NCBI GenBank assembly: GCA_030651285.1 | Contig: JAUSCN010000012.1 | Location: 1 to 64,000 of the forward strand | From: a bacterium | GTDB taxonomy: Bacteria > Patescibacteriota > Minisyncoccia > Phycocordibacterales > Phycocordibacteraceae | Length of the DNA: 64,000 nucleotides | Reading direction: 5' to 3' | Shown here: piece after piece, positions 17,014 to 25,818 of the stretch | How positions within the stretch are numbered: position 1 is the stretch's first letter | How the letters are laid out: each line of letters begins with the position of its first letter | The notes under the pieces: generated by a model | Seen by the model: only the letters and a program-made list of their open reading frames with translations | Told to the model about the DNA's origin: nothing | Databases searched by the model: none | Position numbers and translations under genes: made by a program

Positions 17014-18348
17014 ATGAGCACCGTTATTACCCGCATCCCACCGAGCCCGACCGGTCGATTCCACATCGGCACGGCTCGCACTGCGCTCTTCAATTATCTA
17101 TTCGCCCGGCACAATGGGGGCAAAGTCGTGTTTCGCAGCGAAGACACGGATCGTGCGCGCAGCAAAAAAGAGTTTGAGGAAGAGATCATGAACGGCATTA
17201 AGTGGCTTGGGCTATCGTGGGATGAATTTTCGCGTCAGAGCGAACATACCGACCGGTACCGAGAACTGCTTGAGAAGATAATCCGGGACGATACCGCTTA
17301 CGTTTCTGCAGAACCCGCCAAGGACGATCCGAGCAAGATGGTCGAGGTTATACGCTTACGCAATCCAGGAAAGAGCGTCACGTTTACCGACCTCATTCGC
17401 GGAGACATCACATTCGATACGACTGAACTCGGTGACTTCGTCATTGCACGATCGATGACCGATGCTTTATATCACTTCGCCGTTGTTGCAGACGACATGG
17501 ACTCAGGAATTACACATGTCATACGCGGCGAAGATCACATATCAAATACCCCGCGTCAGATTTTAATACAAGAAGCACTCGGTGCGCCGCGCCCGGCCTA
17601 TGCGCACCTGCCGCTCATTCTTGATGAAAAACGCGCGAAGCTTTCCAAACGCACTGGAGCAACAAGCGTGATGGATTATCGCGACGAAGGCTTCCTGCCA
17701 GAAGCACTCGTGAACTATCTCGCACTTATTGGCTGGAACCCGGGCGACAATCGTGAAGACTTTTCTCTCGCACAACTCGTCGAAGAATTTTCGCTCGAGG
17801 GTGCACAGAAAGGCGGCGCAGCGTGGAATCGCGAGAAGCTTCTCTCGGTAAATCAGCGCTGGATGCGTAAACTCTCGACTGAAGAATTTATTTCGCGTGG
17901 AAATCTCACGGCGTCAGATACGAAGAAACTCTATCTGTCCGCACCACTCCTCAAAGACCGCGCACGGACATTTCATGAGGCTCGAGAGATGCTTTCGGGC
18001 GAGCTTTTATGCCTCTTTACTGAACCGTCTGTAGCCCGGGAAAGCCTGGTCATGAAAGAGCCTCCGGACCGCCCAGAAATGACCAAATTTGCCCTAGAAA
18101 GCCTTTCTGAGGCCATAAAAGGGCTTCCTGAGGACGTTTCTATAGAGGTGGTAAAAGAGATACTTATGCCGCTTGCTGACGCTGAGGAGGCGAAAGGGAA
18201 GGGGGGTCGTGGAGCAGTCCTCTGGCCCCTCCGGTATGCCCTCTCTGGACAAGAGCGCTCCCCCGACCCATTTACGCTCGTCTCAATCCTCGGAAAAGAA
18301 GAGTCCGTTGCGCGAACACAGAAAGCTATTGCTATACTCGAGGGATGA
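17014..18348 (+). CDS. gltX: Glutamyl-tRNA synthetase
   Basis: A class Ib synthetase of 444 aa. The HIGH motif reads PSPTGRFHIGTARTALFNYL (HIGT at 17-20), and the KMSKS-type motif reads KLSKR at about residue 210. The C-terminal anticodon-binding part is short but present. It may charge tRNA-Glu only, or also tRNA-Gln if GatCAB handles Gln; the sequence here does not decide this. The ATG follows the murG stop by 2 nt, and its end overlaps the M23 gene start by 4 nt. Confidence 0.95.
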   Translation: MSTVITRIPPSPTGRFHIGTARTALFNYLFARHNGGKVVFRSEDTDRARSKKEFEEEIMNGIKWLGLSWDEFSRQSEHTDRYRELLEKIIRDDTAYVSAEPAKDDPSKMVEVIRLRNPGKSVTFTDLIRGDITFDTTELGDFVIARSMTDALYHFAVVADDMDSGITHVIRGEDHISNTPRQILIQEALGAPRPAYAHLPLILDEKRAKLSKRTGATSVMDYRDEGFLPEALVNYLALIGWNPGDNREDFSLAQLVEEFSLEGAQKGGAAWNREKLLSVNQRWMRKLSTEEFISRGNLTASDTKKLYLSAPLLKDRARTFHEAREMLSGELLCLFTEPSVARESLVMKEPPDRPEMTKFALESLSEAIKGLPEDVSIEVVKEILMPLADAEEAKGKGGRGAVLWPLRYALSGQERSPDPFTLVSILGKEESVARTQKAIAILEG

Positions 18349-19682
18349 TGCGCATTGGGTTTCTGCTTTGTACCGTGTTTGCCGGAGCTGTTTTTGGAAT
18401 TCCGCATATCGCATTTGCTCAATCAGCTTCAGATATTCAGTCAAAGATTACTGCCAATAAAAGTCAGATTGAATCTCTTGAGGCAGAGGTAGCTGCGTTC
18501 CAAAAACAGCTTGATAAACTTGGGTCGCAAAAAAACACACTTCAGTCGACCATAGACACGCTCACAATCTCTCAGAAGCAACTCGCGGCGCAGATCCAGG
18601 TCACACAGAGCAAGATTGCATCTGCAAATCTCGAGATACAGAATCTCTCCAGTTCAATCGGTGATAAGGAAGAGACTATATCTGCAAATCAGGAAGCCAT
18701 CGCGAAGATCTTGCGTCGCACCGCGCAAGACGAACGCACACCACTCGTCGCGAACCTCATCTCATCAGATTCGCTCAGCGATGCGTGGCGAATAACCGAC
18801 CAGGCCGTACAGTTTAATCGAGCCCTTTCTGAAGACATCGAGGAATTGCGTGTCGCCAGAACAGAGCTCACGAAAGATCGCGACCAAGTGACTGCTGCGA
18901 AAGCGAAACTCGTCTCACTCCACACTGACCTCACCCTGCAGAAGCGTTCCGTAGATGCAAGTAAGCAAACACAGCAGCAACTCCTCTCGCAGACCAAAAA
19001 TCAAGAGAAGAATTATCAACGACTTATTGCCCAGAAAGAAGCGGCGGAAAAGGCTTTTGAACAAGATCTTGTCAACCTACAGGGACAGCTCAACCTGATA
19101 GTGAACCCGAACCTACTACCGAAAGTCGGTTCGGGAGTCCTTTCATGGCCACTTAGCAAGCTCTTCATGTTCAACTGCACGAAGCGCAGTAAAGTTTTTG
19201 GGAACCTGTTCTGCATCACGCAGTATTTTGGAAATACCCCGTTCTCGACCGCAAATGCGCAGGTATATAACAATCATGGACACAATGCAATCGATATGGG
19301 CATACCTATCGGTACGCCCATACTCTCATCAGCTGATGGCGTCGTTCTCGGAACAGGAGATACTGACATTGCACGCGGATGTTATTCCTTTGGAAAGTGG
19401 GTGATGGTGACTCATGGCAATGGCCTCAGTACCCTGTACGCACACCTCTCGAGCATCGATGTAGTAAAAGGACAAAATGTATCGACCGGCCAAGTACTCG
19501 GACTCTCGGGTATGACCGGCTATGCCACGGGTCCGCACATTCACTTCGGCGTCTATGCGACCCAAGGCGTACAAATTTTGAAGCTCGGGGACTATCGGAG
19601 CAGCGCAAAAACCCCGTGCGCTGGAGTCACTATGCCTGTCGCGACTCTGACTGCCTATCTTAATCCGCTTTCGTATCTTTAA
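18345..19682 (+). CDS. Secreted coiled-coil M23 (LytM-type) murein peptidase or its EnvC-like activator
   Basis: The 445-aa protein has a signal peptide (LLCTVFAGAVFGIPHIAFA), a long coiled coil at about residues 27-245, and a C-terminal LytM domain. The zinc ligands appear intact: HNAIDMG at about 311 and HIHFG at about 397. It is therefore probably an active endopeptidase cleaving cross-links during division, rather than a catalytically dead EnvC. TATACT lies 6 nt before the ATG, inside the end of gltX, which gives it an internal promoter. Its 3' end overlaps the convergent glycosylase gene by 23 nt. Confidence 0.92.
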   Translation: MMRIGFLLCTVFAGAVFGIPHIAFAQSASDIQSKITANKSQIESLEAEVAAFQKQLDKLGSQKNTLQSTIDTLTISQKQLAAQIQVTQSKIASANLEIQNLSSSIGDKEETISANQEAIAKILRRTAQDERTPLVANLISSDSLSDAWRITDQAVQFNRALSEDIEELRVARTELTKDRDQVTAAKAKLVSLHTDLTLQKRSVDASKQTQQQLLSQTKNQEKNYQRLIAQKEAAEKAFEQDLVNLQGQLNLIVNPNLLPKVGSGVLSWPLSKLFMFNCTKRSKVFGNLFCITQYFGNTPFSTANAQVYNNHGHNAIDMGIPIGTPILSSADGVVLGTGDTDIARGCYSFGKWVMVTHGNGLSTLYAHLSSIDVVKGQNVSTGQVLGLSGMTGYATGPHIHFGVYATQGVQILKLGDYRSSAKTPCAGVTMPVATLTAYLNPLSYL

Positions 19683-20349
19683 TTATTGCTGATCGAGTTC
19701 TCCAAAGTAAGAGTGATGCGTAGGACCGGTGCGGCGACCATTTTTTTGAAATTGCGAGCAGGGAAGTGCGCGGGGTGTTTTTGGGAAGGTCGTAGATCAT
19801 TTCGATCGCACGAACAAGACCTAGATCACTGATGGAGAACACGTCTTCGCGGCCAAGGGAATTCATCATGAACATGTCGACCGACCAAGGACCGAGACCC
19901 CATATCTGTAGCAATTGTTGAGACGCCTCTGATTCGGGAAGTCGCTTAAGTACGAGGAGGTCTAAAGAGTTATCCCCAACTGCCTTTGCAATGGATTTGA
20001 GCGTTTTTACCTTTGCGGCCGAAATACCAGCCCTGCGTAGCTCGGCTTCCCGAGTTTTAAAAACGGACTCAGAAGTCACTCTCCTCCCACAGGCTTTCTT
20101 TACATTTGAAGTAATCGTGTTCGCTGCAGCAATACCCAGCTGCTGTGCAATAACGATGGATACCAATGATTCAAATAATTCCTTGCGTGTACGTCTCTCA
20201 GGAAGCTCTCCCGGGAGAGAAGCGTGGTGAGCCGAGGTCGCTTTATAAAAGCGCGGATCAACTCGCTTGAGATGCTTCAGTGCCGCATCCTTTCTCGACC
20301 CCTTAGAATCACCCGACTTTAACCCCTTGTTTCTAACGGGTCTCGTCAT
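19660..20349 (-). CDS. DNA-3-methyladenine glycosylase II-like (HhH-GPD) base-excision enzyme
   Basis: The track ORF starts at 20469. ATG 20349 is chosen because TACTAT ends 6 nt upstream and the longer version adds implausible sequence. The 229-aa protein contains FESLVSIVIAQQLGIAAANTI, then the helix-hairpin-helix and catalytic region LQIWGLGPWSVDMFMMNSLGREDVF, with the GPD-type Asp in ISDLGLVRAI. This matches AlkA/MAG-type glycosylases, which remove alkylated bases. It lacks the Cys cluster of the EndoIII type. It is convergent with the M23 gene and overlaps it by 23 nt. Confidence 0.88.
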   Translation of the reverse strand: MTRPVRNKGLKSGDSKGSRKDAALKHLKRVDPRFYKATSAHHASLPGELPERRTRKELFESLVSIVIAQQLGIAAANTITSNVKKACGRRVTSESVFKTREAELRRAGISAAKVKTLKSIAKAVGDNSLDLLVLKRLPESEASQQLLQIWGLGPWSVDMFMMNSLGREDVFSISDLGLVRAIEMIYDLPKNTPRTSLLAISKKWSPHRSYASLLLWRTRSAIIKDTKAD

Positions 20350-20401
20350 GCCGAGATAGTACCATTGTCCCTGTAAGGTGCTGTATAATAGGGGGAACCC
20401 C

Positions 20402-20584
20402 ATGTATCCTATATTTAAGGCAATTTTCTGGGTGTTCGTCCTACTCCTTGCGTTTTCGTTTTTCGGCATCTCGATTCAGTCGGTCATAAACTCTCCCGCT
20501 GGTCAGCAAAATTTTGGCTATGCACTCAACCTTCTTTCGCAAACTTGGGATTGGCTCGTACACTTTGTCCGCAGCATTCCATAG
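20402..20584 (+). CDS. Small single-pass membrane protein
   Basis: ATG 20402 lies 12 nt after TATAAT and gives 60 aa; the track ORF adds an 8-residue extension from 20378. One hydrophobic helix (IFKAIFWVFVLLLAFSFFGI) is followed by an amphipathic segment and a Trp-rich end (TWDWLVHFVRSIP). The same arrangement is common in small conserved Parcubacteria membrane proteins, but no function is known to me. It is divergent from the glycosylase gene with only about 50 nt between starts. Confidence 0.6.
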   Translation: MYPIFKAIFWVFVLLLAFSFFGISIQSVINSPAGQQNFGYALNLLSQTWDWLVHFVRSIP

Positions 20585-20975
20585 ACAATTACATGCGGAA
20601 GGACTTGATACATACTGACAGAGCCTCGTCGTCTAGAGACTCTAGGGTAGTGTCGTAAAAGATATATTGTGCGACGTATAGCTACTTCGAGCCTTGTACT
20701 CAATATCTATATCTATGATGACCTATGCCCTCTTGTACAAAGGGAAAGAAAATACGCCCGAACAAAAGTCATGTGAGGTTACGTATCTACACACATTAGA
20801 AAATAAATCCTGATGCTTATAGCAAATATTTTCTTGCCGTCGTCATACTCTTCTCACAAAAAGAAACAGACAAGGGGAGCGTGATTATAAGGATCCGTGA
20901 CGGGGACTTCCCTATTCGAACGACATTGGTTAGCAATTAACGCCTGAGAGATATTGGGCGTATACTTCACTGCAT
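20585..20975. other. 391-nt region without a recognised gene
   Basis: I see no ORF with supporting signals. I found no tRNA cloverleaf, no obvious tmRNA, 6S or RNase P core, and no strong terminator. A short CGCCTGAGAG...GGGCG pairing lies near 20941. TATACT at about 20961 belongs to the next gene. A small RNA cannot be excluded by eye. Confidence 0.5.
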
Positions 20976-21218
20976 ATGAACCCAAACGATGTACCGAAGA
21001 AATTGGTTGATCAAGCTACTGTAGGCAGTAATCCAGCGTTGTTTATGATTCTCTTCGCCACCGGTAACGAGAACCATGGGTTTGCGATAACGCCCGAAGG
21101 AGCGAAGGCATTCTACGAGAACCTAGGTGCGCATATAAAAGAATATGAAGCCACTGTTCGATCCATTGATACAACGGGTCTTGCGCCACAGATTTTGTCA
21201 CCGATTCAAAAAAAGTAA
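20976..21218 (+). CDS. Small DUF3467-like protein
   Basis: An 80-aa soluble protein. The segment FMILFATGNENHGFAITPEGAKAFYENLGAHIKEYE resembles the DUF3467 pattern, in which a strand is followed by a T/SPxxAK helix and a final KYE. That assignment is from memory and is tentative. TATACT lies about 9 nt before the ATG and no SD is visible, consistent with a leaderless transcript. It is followed by a convergent small membrane protein gene. Confidence 0.6.
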   Translation: MNPNDVPKKLVDQATVGSNPALFMILFATGNENHGFAITPEGAKAFYENLGAHIKEYEATVRSIDTTGLAPQILSPIQKK

Positions 21219-21288
21219 AGCGGCCCGTCTTGCCATCCTCACCGCAACACGAGCAAGGCATTCTGGCCGATTCCAGTAACTCCTGAAG

Positions 21289-21402
21289 TTATTTTTTTAT
21301 TGCAAGAAGAATCACCTGCGCCAAACTAATGAAGGTGCTCATGAGTCCCGTCCAGAACGCGTAGACTTCAAGATTATTTCTCCAGCCTTTTTTCTTTACC
21401 AT
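21289..21402 (-). CDS. Very small single-pass membrane protein
   Basis: The track ORF starts at 21504. The internal ATG 21402 is preferred because TATCCT ends about 6 nt before it, matching the start pattern of this genome. This gives 37 aa: basic MVKKKGWRNN, then one helix VYAFWTGLMSTFISLAQVILLAI and KK. The longer 71-aa version, which starts 8 nt after the LOG gene, remains possible. No function is known. Confidence 0.45.
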   Translation of the reverse strand: MVKKKGWRNNLEVYAFWTGLMSTFISLAQVILLAIKK

Positions 21403-21511
21403 AGGGAAGAGGATAGCACGTGCCCCTCCCTCACTTCCCTTTCTATGTGCATTGCGATAGAAGGCTTTGCTCAAGAGCCGTTTTTGACTGTAATCCATTC
21501 CCATAAAAATG

Positions 21512-22285
21512 TTAACAAGAGACGTTTGCGGTCACTTGCTCGTATGCTTCGTCGACAGAATCGACAATGGTGTAGAGGGTCATGTCTTTTTCATCGATTG
21601 CACCACGACTCTTGTATAAGGTCTGCTCGATAAACGCATGGAGCGGTTCCCAATATGCTTTTCCAAAAAGAATGATTGGCACTTTGCGAATCTTCTTGGT
21701 CTGCACCAAGGTAACGATTTCAAAAAACTCATCCAGCGTTCCAAAACCTCCCGGGAAATAGACATATACCTCAGATGCGTACGTAAGCATCACTTTGCGC
21801 ACAAAGAAATGATCGAAGCCGAACTTCTCGGTAAGGTACGGATTGTAGTGCTGTGCCTGCGGAAGATTGATATTAAGCCCGACAGAGGCACCACCAACTT
21901 CAAATGCCCCCTGATTTCCTGCCTGCATGATGCCAGAACTACCGCCAGTCACGACAGCAAACCCTTTCTTAGCCAGTCGCTGTGCAAGCTCTCGAGCATT
22001 CTTATAGGTCTCGTCATCGATTGATACGCGTGCACTGCCAAAAAAGGTCACTGCAAGCCCGTAGCGGCGGATAATGTCGAATCCCTCGATGAATTCTGAC
22101 ATTATCTTGAAGACGCGCCACGATTCTATCTTTTGTGGCTTACAGACAAGGAGCGGATGCTCTTCTGGCATCGTGCGCTGACCTTCGTGAACCACTTTTG
22201 CAAGACGCTCGGCCGTCTTGTTGATCGACACATCGCGCGAGAGCAGGTCTGAGGACTGAGTAGCGCTAGTCGAATGTTCATTCAT
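21512..22285 (-). CDS. LOG-family protein (cytokinin riboside phosphate phosphoribohydrolase-like)
   Basis: This Rossmann-fold protein of 257 aa contains VVTGGSSGIMQAGNQGAFE and the signature PGGFGTLDEFFE (PGGxGTxxE), which define the LOG/TIGR00730 family. Characterised members hydrolyse nucleoside 5'-monophosphates to the base and ribose 5-phosphate. In CPR bacteria the role is probably nucleotide salvage. The first 60 residues are an extra N-terminal extension relative to short LOG proteins. A TATCAT box lies upstream of ATG 22285. Confidence 0.9.
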   Translation of the reverse strand: MNEHSTSATQSSDLLSRDVSINKTAERLAKVVHEGQRTMPEEHPLLVCKPQKIESWRVFKIMSEFIEGFDIIRRYGLAVTFFGSARVSIDDETYKNARELAQRLAKKGFAVVTGGSSGIMQAGNQGAFEVGGASVGLNINLPQAQHYNPYLTEKFGFDHFFVRKVMLTYASEVYVYFPGGFGTLDEFFEIVTLVQTKKIRKVPIILFGKAYWEPLHAFIEQTLYKSRGAIDEKDMTLYTIVDSVDEAYEQVTANVSC

Positions 22286-22306
22286 GTTCTCAACTATGAT
22301 ACCAGA

Positions 22307-22669
22307 TTAAATTCCCGGGCAATTCGTTGCAGGAGAATAACCGGCCCTTCGTGCCACATCGATAGACTCGAACCAGACTTTATTAGCATCTGAAATGCGC
22401 GTCGCACCTGAACACTGAGGGAGATAGTATTTCGTCCCATTTCTTGAGGCAACCACCTTCCCTTCCCCAGGCGAAACTTCGGGGGAAATGTTCTCTGGAC
22501 TGACTTCTACGAGCGAAAATTGGGTTGTTTGGGCTGTATCCCGGCCAGCCAGGTACCCGAGCCCGAAACTGAGGGAAGAAGCCAGTAAAAGGATAGTAAT
22601 GATCAGCACATCCCGGGGTATACTGCCTATAAAGGCTTTGCATTTCTTATGGGATTCTGATATAGTCAT
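22307..22669 (-). CDS. Membrane-anchored protein with Ada-like metal-binding C-terminal domain
   Basis: The 120-aa protein has one N-terminal membrane helix (IITILLLASSLSFGLGYLAG), a variable Pro/Ser/Glu linker, and a C-terminal module: VVASRNGTKYYLPQC, then ANKVWFESIDVARRAGYSPATNC. This pattern resembles the zinc-binding domain of Ada and recurs at the ends of small Parcubacteria membrane proteins. It probably binds a metal or forms a disulfide, with unknown ligand and partner. It is divergent from rpmA; the two start codons are 19 nt apart and the -10 boxes overlap. Confidence 0.75.
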   Translation of the reverse strand: MTISESHKKCKAFIGSIPRDVLIITILLLASSLSFGLGYLAGRDTAQTTQFSLVEVSPENISPEVSPGEGKVVASRNGTKYYLPQCSGATRISDANKVWFESIDVARRAGYSPATNCPGI

Positions 22670-22688
22670 CGTGTAAAACTATACCACC

Positions 22689-22961
22689 ATGGCATCAACA
22701 AAAGCAGGCGGCTCAGCGAAAAACCTCAATACTTCAAACCCGAAATACCTCGGAGTGAAGCTTGCTGATGGTGCTTCGGCTCGTCCAGGAATGGTCATCG
22801 TCCGCCAGCGCGGCACGAAGATCGAGGCAGGAAAGAACGTCGGCATCGGCCGCGATCACACCCTCTTCTCTCTCGCTACTGGTACCGTCTCGTACCGCAC
22901 TCGCCGAAAGACGAGCTTCACGGGAAAGAATTTCGCGAAGAAAGTAGCAGACGTTATCTAA
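22689..22961 (+). CDS. rpmA: 50S ribosomal protein bL27
   Basis: A 90-aa basic protein starting [28 protein letters not shown], typical of bL27. Its N-terminal tail reaches the peptidyl-transferase centre. No N-terminal cleavage extension is seen. [21 protein letters not shown] is the conserved core. In most bacteria rpmA directly follows rplU; here rplU lies about 8.3 kb away on the other strand, so the usual operon has been broken. Confidence 0.96.
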   Translation: MASTKAGGSAKNLNTSNPKYLGVKLADGASARPGMVIVRQRGTKIEAGKNVGIGRDHTLFSLATGTVSYRTRRKTSFTGKNFAKKVADVI

Positions 22962-22982
22962 CTCTAAGTTTTCAGTAGGAAC

Positions 22983-23020
22983 AAAAGAAAAACCGCGGCA
23001 TAAACCGCGGTTTTTCTTTT
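22983..23020. terminator. Bidirectional terminator between rpmA and rplI
   Basis: AAAAGAAAAACCGCGG (22983-22998) pairs perfectly with CCGCGGTTTTTCTTTT (23005-23020) around a CATAAA loop. The A/T-rich stem base supplies a U-tract in both directions. Confidence 0.9.
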
Positions 23021-23037
23021 AGTTTTTTTAGGAAAAA

Positions 23038-23481
23038 CTATTCAGCCTCGATAGTGATTGAGAACTTTCCGAATGCTCCCGCGACAGCGACCGGCACTTC
23101 GAAGGTACCGCATTCTTTGAACGGCTTTTCAAGCTTGATGGCGTCGTCAGAAAGGTCGACATGTGCCTGCTCCTTTGCTGCCTGACGGATCTCATTTTCC
23201 CCTATTGCATCATAGAGATGATTCTTCTCATTTACCTTCGCCTTTATGACGATACGTGCCTCGACAAGAGCAGCGACATTCTGAGCGAGGAGCGCTGCGT
23301 CGAGCGCCGAACGGTCAACCACCTGCTTGCGGCGAAGTTCCGCCTCCTTCTGGGCCGTCGGGGTTGCCGAAACAGCAAAATGCTTCGGGATTAGGTAGTT
23401 CAGAGCATGACCATCGGCCATGTCGACCGTCTCATGCTTGCGCCCAATGCCCTTGATATCCTTCAACAAAATTACTTTCAT
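23038..23481 (-). CDS. rplI: 50S ribosomal protein bL9
   Basis: A 147-aa protein of normal length with the N-domain MKVILLKDIKGIGRKHETVDMADGHALNYLIPKHFA, a central helix, and a C-domain ending in KFSITIEAE. bL9 stabilises translation from the periphery of the 50S L1 stalk. bL9 has been reported missing from several CPR lineages, so its presence helps narrow placement. It is convergent with rpmA and shares the terminator with it. It follows ctpA by 18 nt in the same direction. Confidence 0.95.
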   Translation of the reverse strand: MKVILLKDIKGIGRKHETVDMADGHALNYLIPKHFAVSATPTAQKEAELRRKQVVDRSALDAALLAQNVAALVEARIVIKAKVNEKNHLYDAIGENEIRQAAKEQAHVDLSDDAIKLEKPFKECGTFEVPVAVAGAFGKFSITIEAE

Positions 23482-23499
23482 GTGAACCAGCGTACATCA

Positions 23500-24756
23500 T
23501 CACTTGCCGGTAGTCAAAAAGTCTACCGCCCGCTTCATCTGCGGATCGCGCTTCGCCTCAGCATCAGCTGCCGTGAACGGCGCTGCGATATCCGGCGCGA
23601 TACCGTTACCCATGATCCAGTGCCCTGCGGGAGTGACCCAGCGGGCAATAGTGACTTTGAGCGAGCCACCATCGAGATCGTAGAGGGTCTGCACTGATCC
23701 TTTTCCGAACGATTTCGTTCCAATCAGAGTTGCGACTTTTGCGTCTTGCAGAGCGCCGGCAAGAATTTCAGACGCTGAAGCGGAACCGCCATCAATAAGC
23801 ACGACGACTTTCGCTCCTTGAGGAAGATCGTTATAGCCATGACTCGAGTGCACCTGATTTGGTTCTTTGCCGCCGAAATCTTCCGTTACGACCACTGTAC
23901 CTTTCGGAAGGAAATGACTTGCAATATCGACTGCTGCGTCGAGATATCCGCCCGGATTAGAACGCAGGTCGACAATGAGCTTTTTTGAGCCAGAAGCCTT
24001 GAATCGGGAGAACGCCTGACTGAAGAGACTCGCTGAATTCGAGGTGAATTCATACAGCGCAATGCTATAGACACCACTCTTTTCATCGAGAGAATCTTTA
24101 GTCTCAGGCACTTGGATCGTATCGCGCACGACTTTTATCTCGAATGGCGTGCCGCCATTGCGGATAATGGTGAACTCAACGGTCGTACCGATCTCGCCAC
24201 GTATCTTCTTCACAGCTTTTTCAGTCGAAAGACCGTCGGTCGATTTTCCATCGATGGCGATGATTTGATCGCCTGCTCGTATGCCCGCAGCCTCTGCCGG
24301 AGTGCCTTTAAGAGGAGCTACGACGGTCAGCACACCCTCTTTCACACCGATCTCCATGCCGACACCGGCAAAACTTCCTGAAATATTTTCAGCGAACGAT
24401 TTCGCCTCTTCTGGCGGGAAAAATACCGTATATGGATCGCCATATGAAGAAGCGAGGCCACTGATGGCACCATGCAACCGCTCTTTCACAGTAGGAAGCG
24501 TCGAAGATGCGTGTGTGCTTATGTAATTTTCATTAAGCGCGTTCCACGCCTTCCAGAAAACAACGAGATCAGCGCTCTGATCCGGCGTCGCATTAAGCCC
24601 ATCACCGATGAACGGAACGCGCGACGCAATCGTCATGCCGGAGCTGCTCGTACCGACAGAAAGGCCTATGAAAAAGAAAAGTACGGCAATAAGCGCAGAC
24701 GAAATACCGCGCGTCGCTACGCTAGTACCGGAGCGAGATAAGTCTTTAGATTCCAT
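23500..24756 (-). CDS. ctpA: C-terminal processing peptidase (S41, CtpA/Prc type) with PDZ domain
   Basis: The track ORF extends 166 codons into antisense of the CorA-like gene. The supported start is ATG 24756 (MESKDLSRSG), with TACACT ending 7 nt upstream, giving 418 aa. An N-terminal signal anchor (SSALIAVLFFFIGLSVG) precedes a PDZ domain (VVAPLKGTPAEAAGIRAGDQI) and the S41 catalytic domain. The domain carries SASASEI (Ser nucleophile) and GTKSFGKGSVQ (catalytic Lys). It cleaves exported proteins outside the membrane. rplI follows closely and may be cotranscribed. Confidence 0.93.
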   Translation of the reverse strand: MESKDLSRSGTSVATRGISSALIAVLFFFIGLSVGTSSSGMTIASRVPFIGDGLNATPDQSADLVVFWKAWNALNENYISTHASSTLPTVKERLHGAISGLASSYGDPYTVFFPPEEAKSFAENISGSFAGVGMEIGVKEGVLTVVAPLKGTPAEAAGIRAGDQIIAIDGKSTDGLSTEKAVKKIRGEIGTTVEFTIIRNGGTPFEIKVVRDTIQVPETKDSLDEKSGVYSIALYEFTSNSASLFSQAFSRFKASGSKKLIVDLRSNPGGYLDAAVDIASHFLPKGTVVVTEDFGGKEPNQVHSSHGYNDLPQGAKVVVLIDGGSASASEILAGALQDAKVATLIGTKSFGKGSVQTLYDLDGGSLKVTIARWVTPAGHWIMGNGIAPDIAAPFTAADAEAKRDPQMKRAVDFLTTGK

Positions 24757-24870
24757 TGTACGAAGTGTAACATGCGATGCTTCATCGCACTGTCGAGTGT
24801 GACGCCTCGACAGACAGTCGGTCAAGTGAGACACAATTATGCACATGATCGCGTATGCTATTCTTTGCAT

Positions 24871-25791
24871 ATGATATTTCGCTACGAGTATCACGGCGGC
24901 GTCTGGATTGATCTTGAACAACCGACTGAAGAAGAATTGCGCGACATCACGCACGAATTCTCGATCAGCAGCCGCATCGAAAAAGAACTCGTCTCCCCGA
25001 CCCCGACCCCGCTCGTCATAAGCGACCCTGACGCTACATTGCTCGTACTTCATTTCCCGACGCACGGGGCAGAAAAAGGCAAAATAGGAAGCCAGGAAAT
25101 TGATATCGTCGTTGGCACCAAGTTCATCATCACCGTACGATACGAAGTTATCGCACCGCTCTACCATCTGAAGAAGCAGCTTGAGACTCAGCAGCTTGTC
25201 GCCCCGCGCGCACTTATCACCGCTGAAGTATTGTTCGAAATACTCTTCGTGCACCTCTACACCTCAGTGCACGACCAGATCAATCACACAGCCGACCACC
25301 TTACGCGCATCGAGCAGGACATGTTCGACAATCATGAGCGTATGACCGTGCGTTCGATTTCAAACATCATCCGGGAATTCCTACACATGGAAGCTACTCT
25401 GGCCAACCAGGAAGAACCTCTCAGTCGCTATATGGACGTGCTCTCGCGACACAAGTTCTTCAAAGCATCTTTCTCAGAGCGTGCCGATCATATTCTCGCG
25501 GAGCGCTCGCAAGCCTCCCGCCTCATCGAGACTCACCGCGCCGTCGCAACTGAACTCCGCGAAACGAACATGGCGCTCCTGGAAGTGCGCCAGAATGAGA
25601 TCATAAAAGCGCTCACGCTGATCACGGTCATCGTGCTGCCGCTCGAACTCATCGCCGTCATCTTCGGTATACACGCCCCTGGCACCCCTATAGAAGGCGA
25701 CCCAAATGCATTCTGGATCATCATGGGCATCATGTTCTCCACCGTAGGACTCATGACGATATATTTCGCGCGAAAGCGTTGGATCTCGTAA
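24871..25791 (+). CDS. CorA-like divalent-cation transporter lacking the GMN motif
   Basis: ATG 24871 is preferred to the track start because TATTCT ends 6 nt upstream. The 306-aa protein has the CorA plan: an N-terminal alpha/beta cytoplasmic domain, a long helix (SEVLFEILFVHLY to RQNEIIKALTLIT), and two C-terminal membrane helices with a basic end. The signature Tyr-Gly-Met-Asn at the end of TM1 reads FGIHAPGTPIEG. The selectivity filter residues are therefore altered (GIH for GMN). It may carry another ion or be an efflux-type ZntB relative. Confidence 0.85.
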   Translation: MIFRYEYHGGVWIDLEQPTEEELRDITHEFSISSRIEKELVSPTPTPLVISDPDATLLVLHFPTHGAEKGKIGSQEIDIVVGTKFIITVRYEVIAPLYHLKKQLETQQLVAPRALITAEVLFEILFVHLYTSVHDQINHTADHLTRIEQDMFDNHERMTVRSISNIIREFLHMEATLANQEEPLSRYMDVLSRHKFFKASFSERADHILAERSQASRLIETHRAVATELRETNMALLEVRQNEIIKALTLITVIVLPLELIAVIFGIHAPGTPIEGDPNAFWIIMGIMFSTVGLMTIYFARKRWIS

Positions 25792-25818
25792 TATACTCAA
25801 ACAACATCCTTATATCGC

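Noticed and set aside
20585-20975. Possible tmRNA, 6S RNA or RNase P RNA
   Set aside because: No conserved core sequence or tRNA-like end could be recognised by eye.
23500-25254. 584-aa ORF as a single protein
   Set aside because: The first 166 codons are antisense to the CorA-like gene. The S41 peptidase signal anchor and start box fix the start at 24756.
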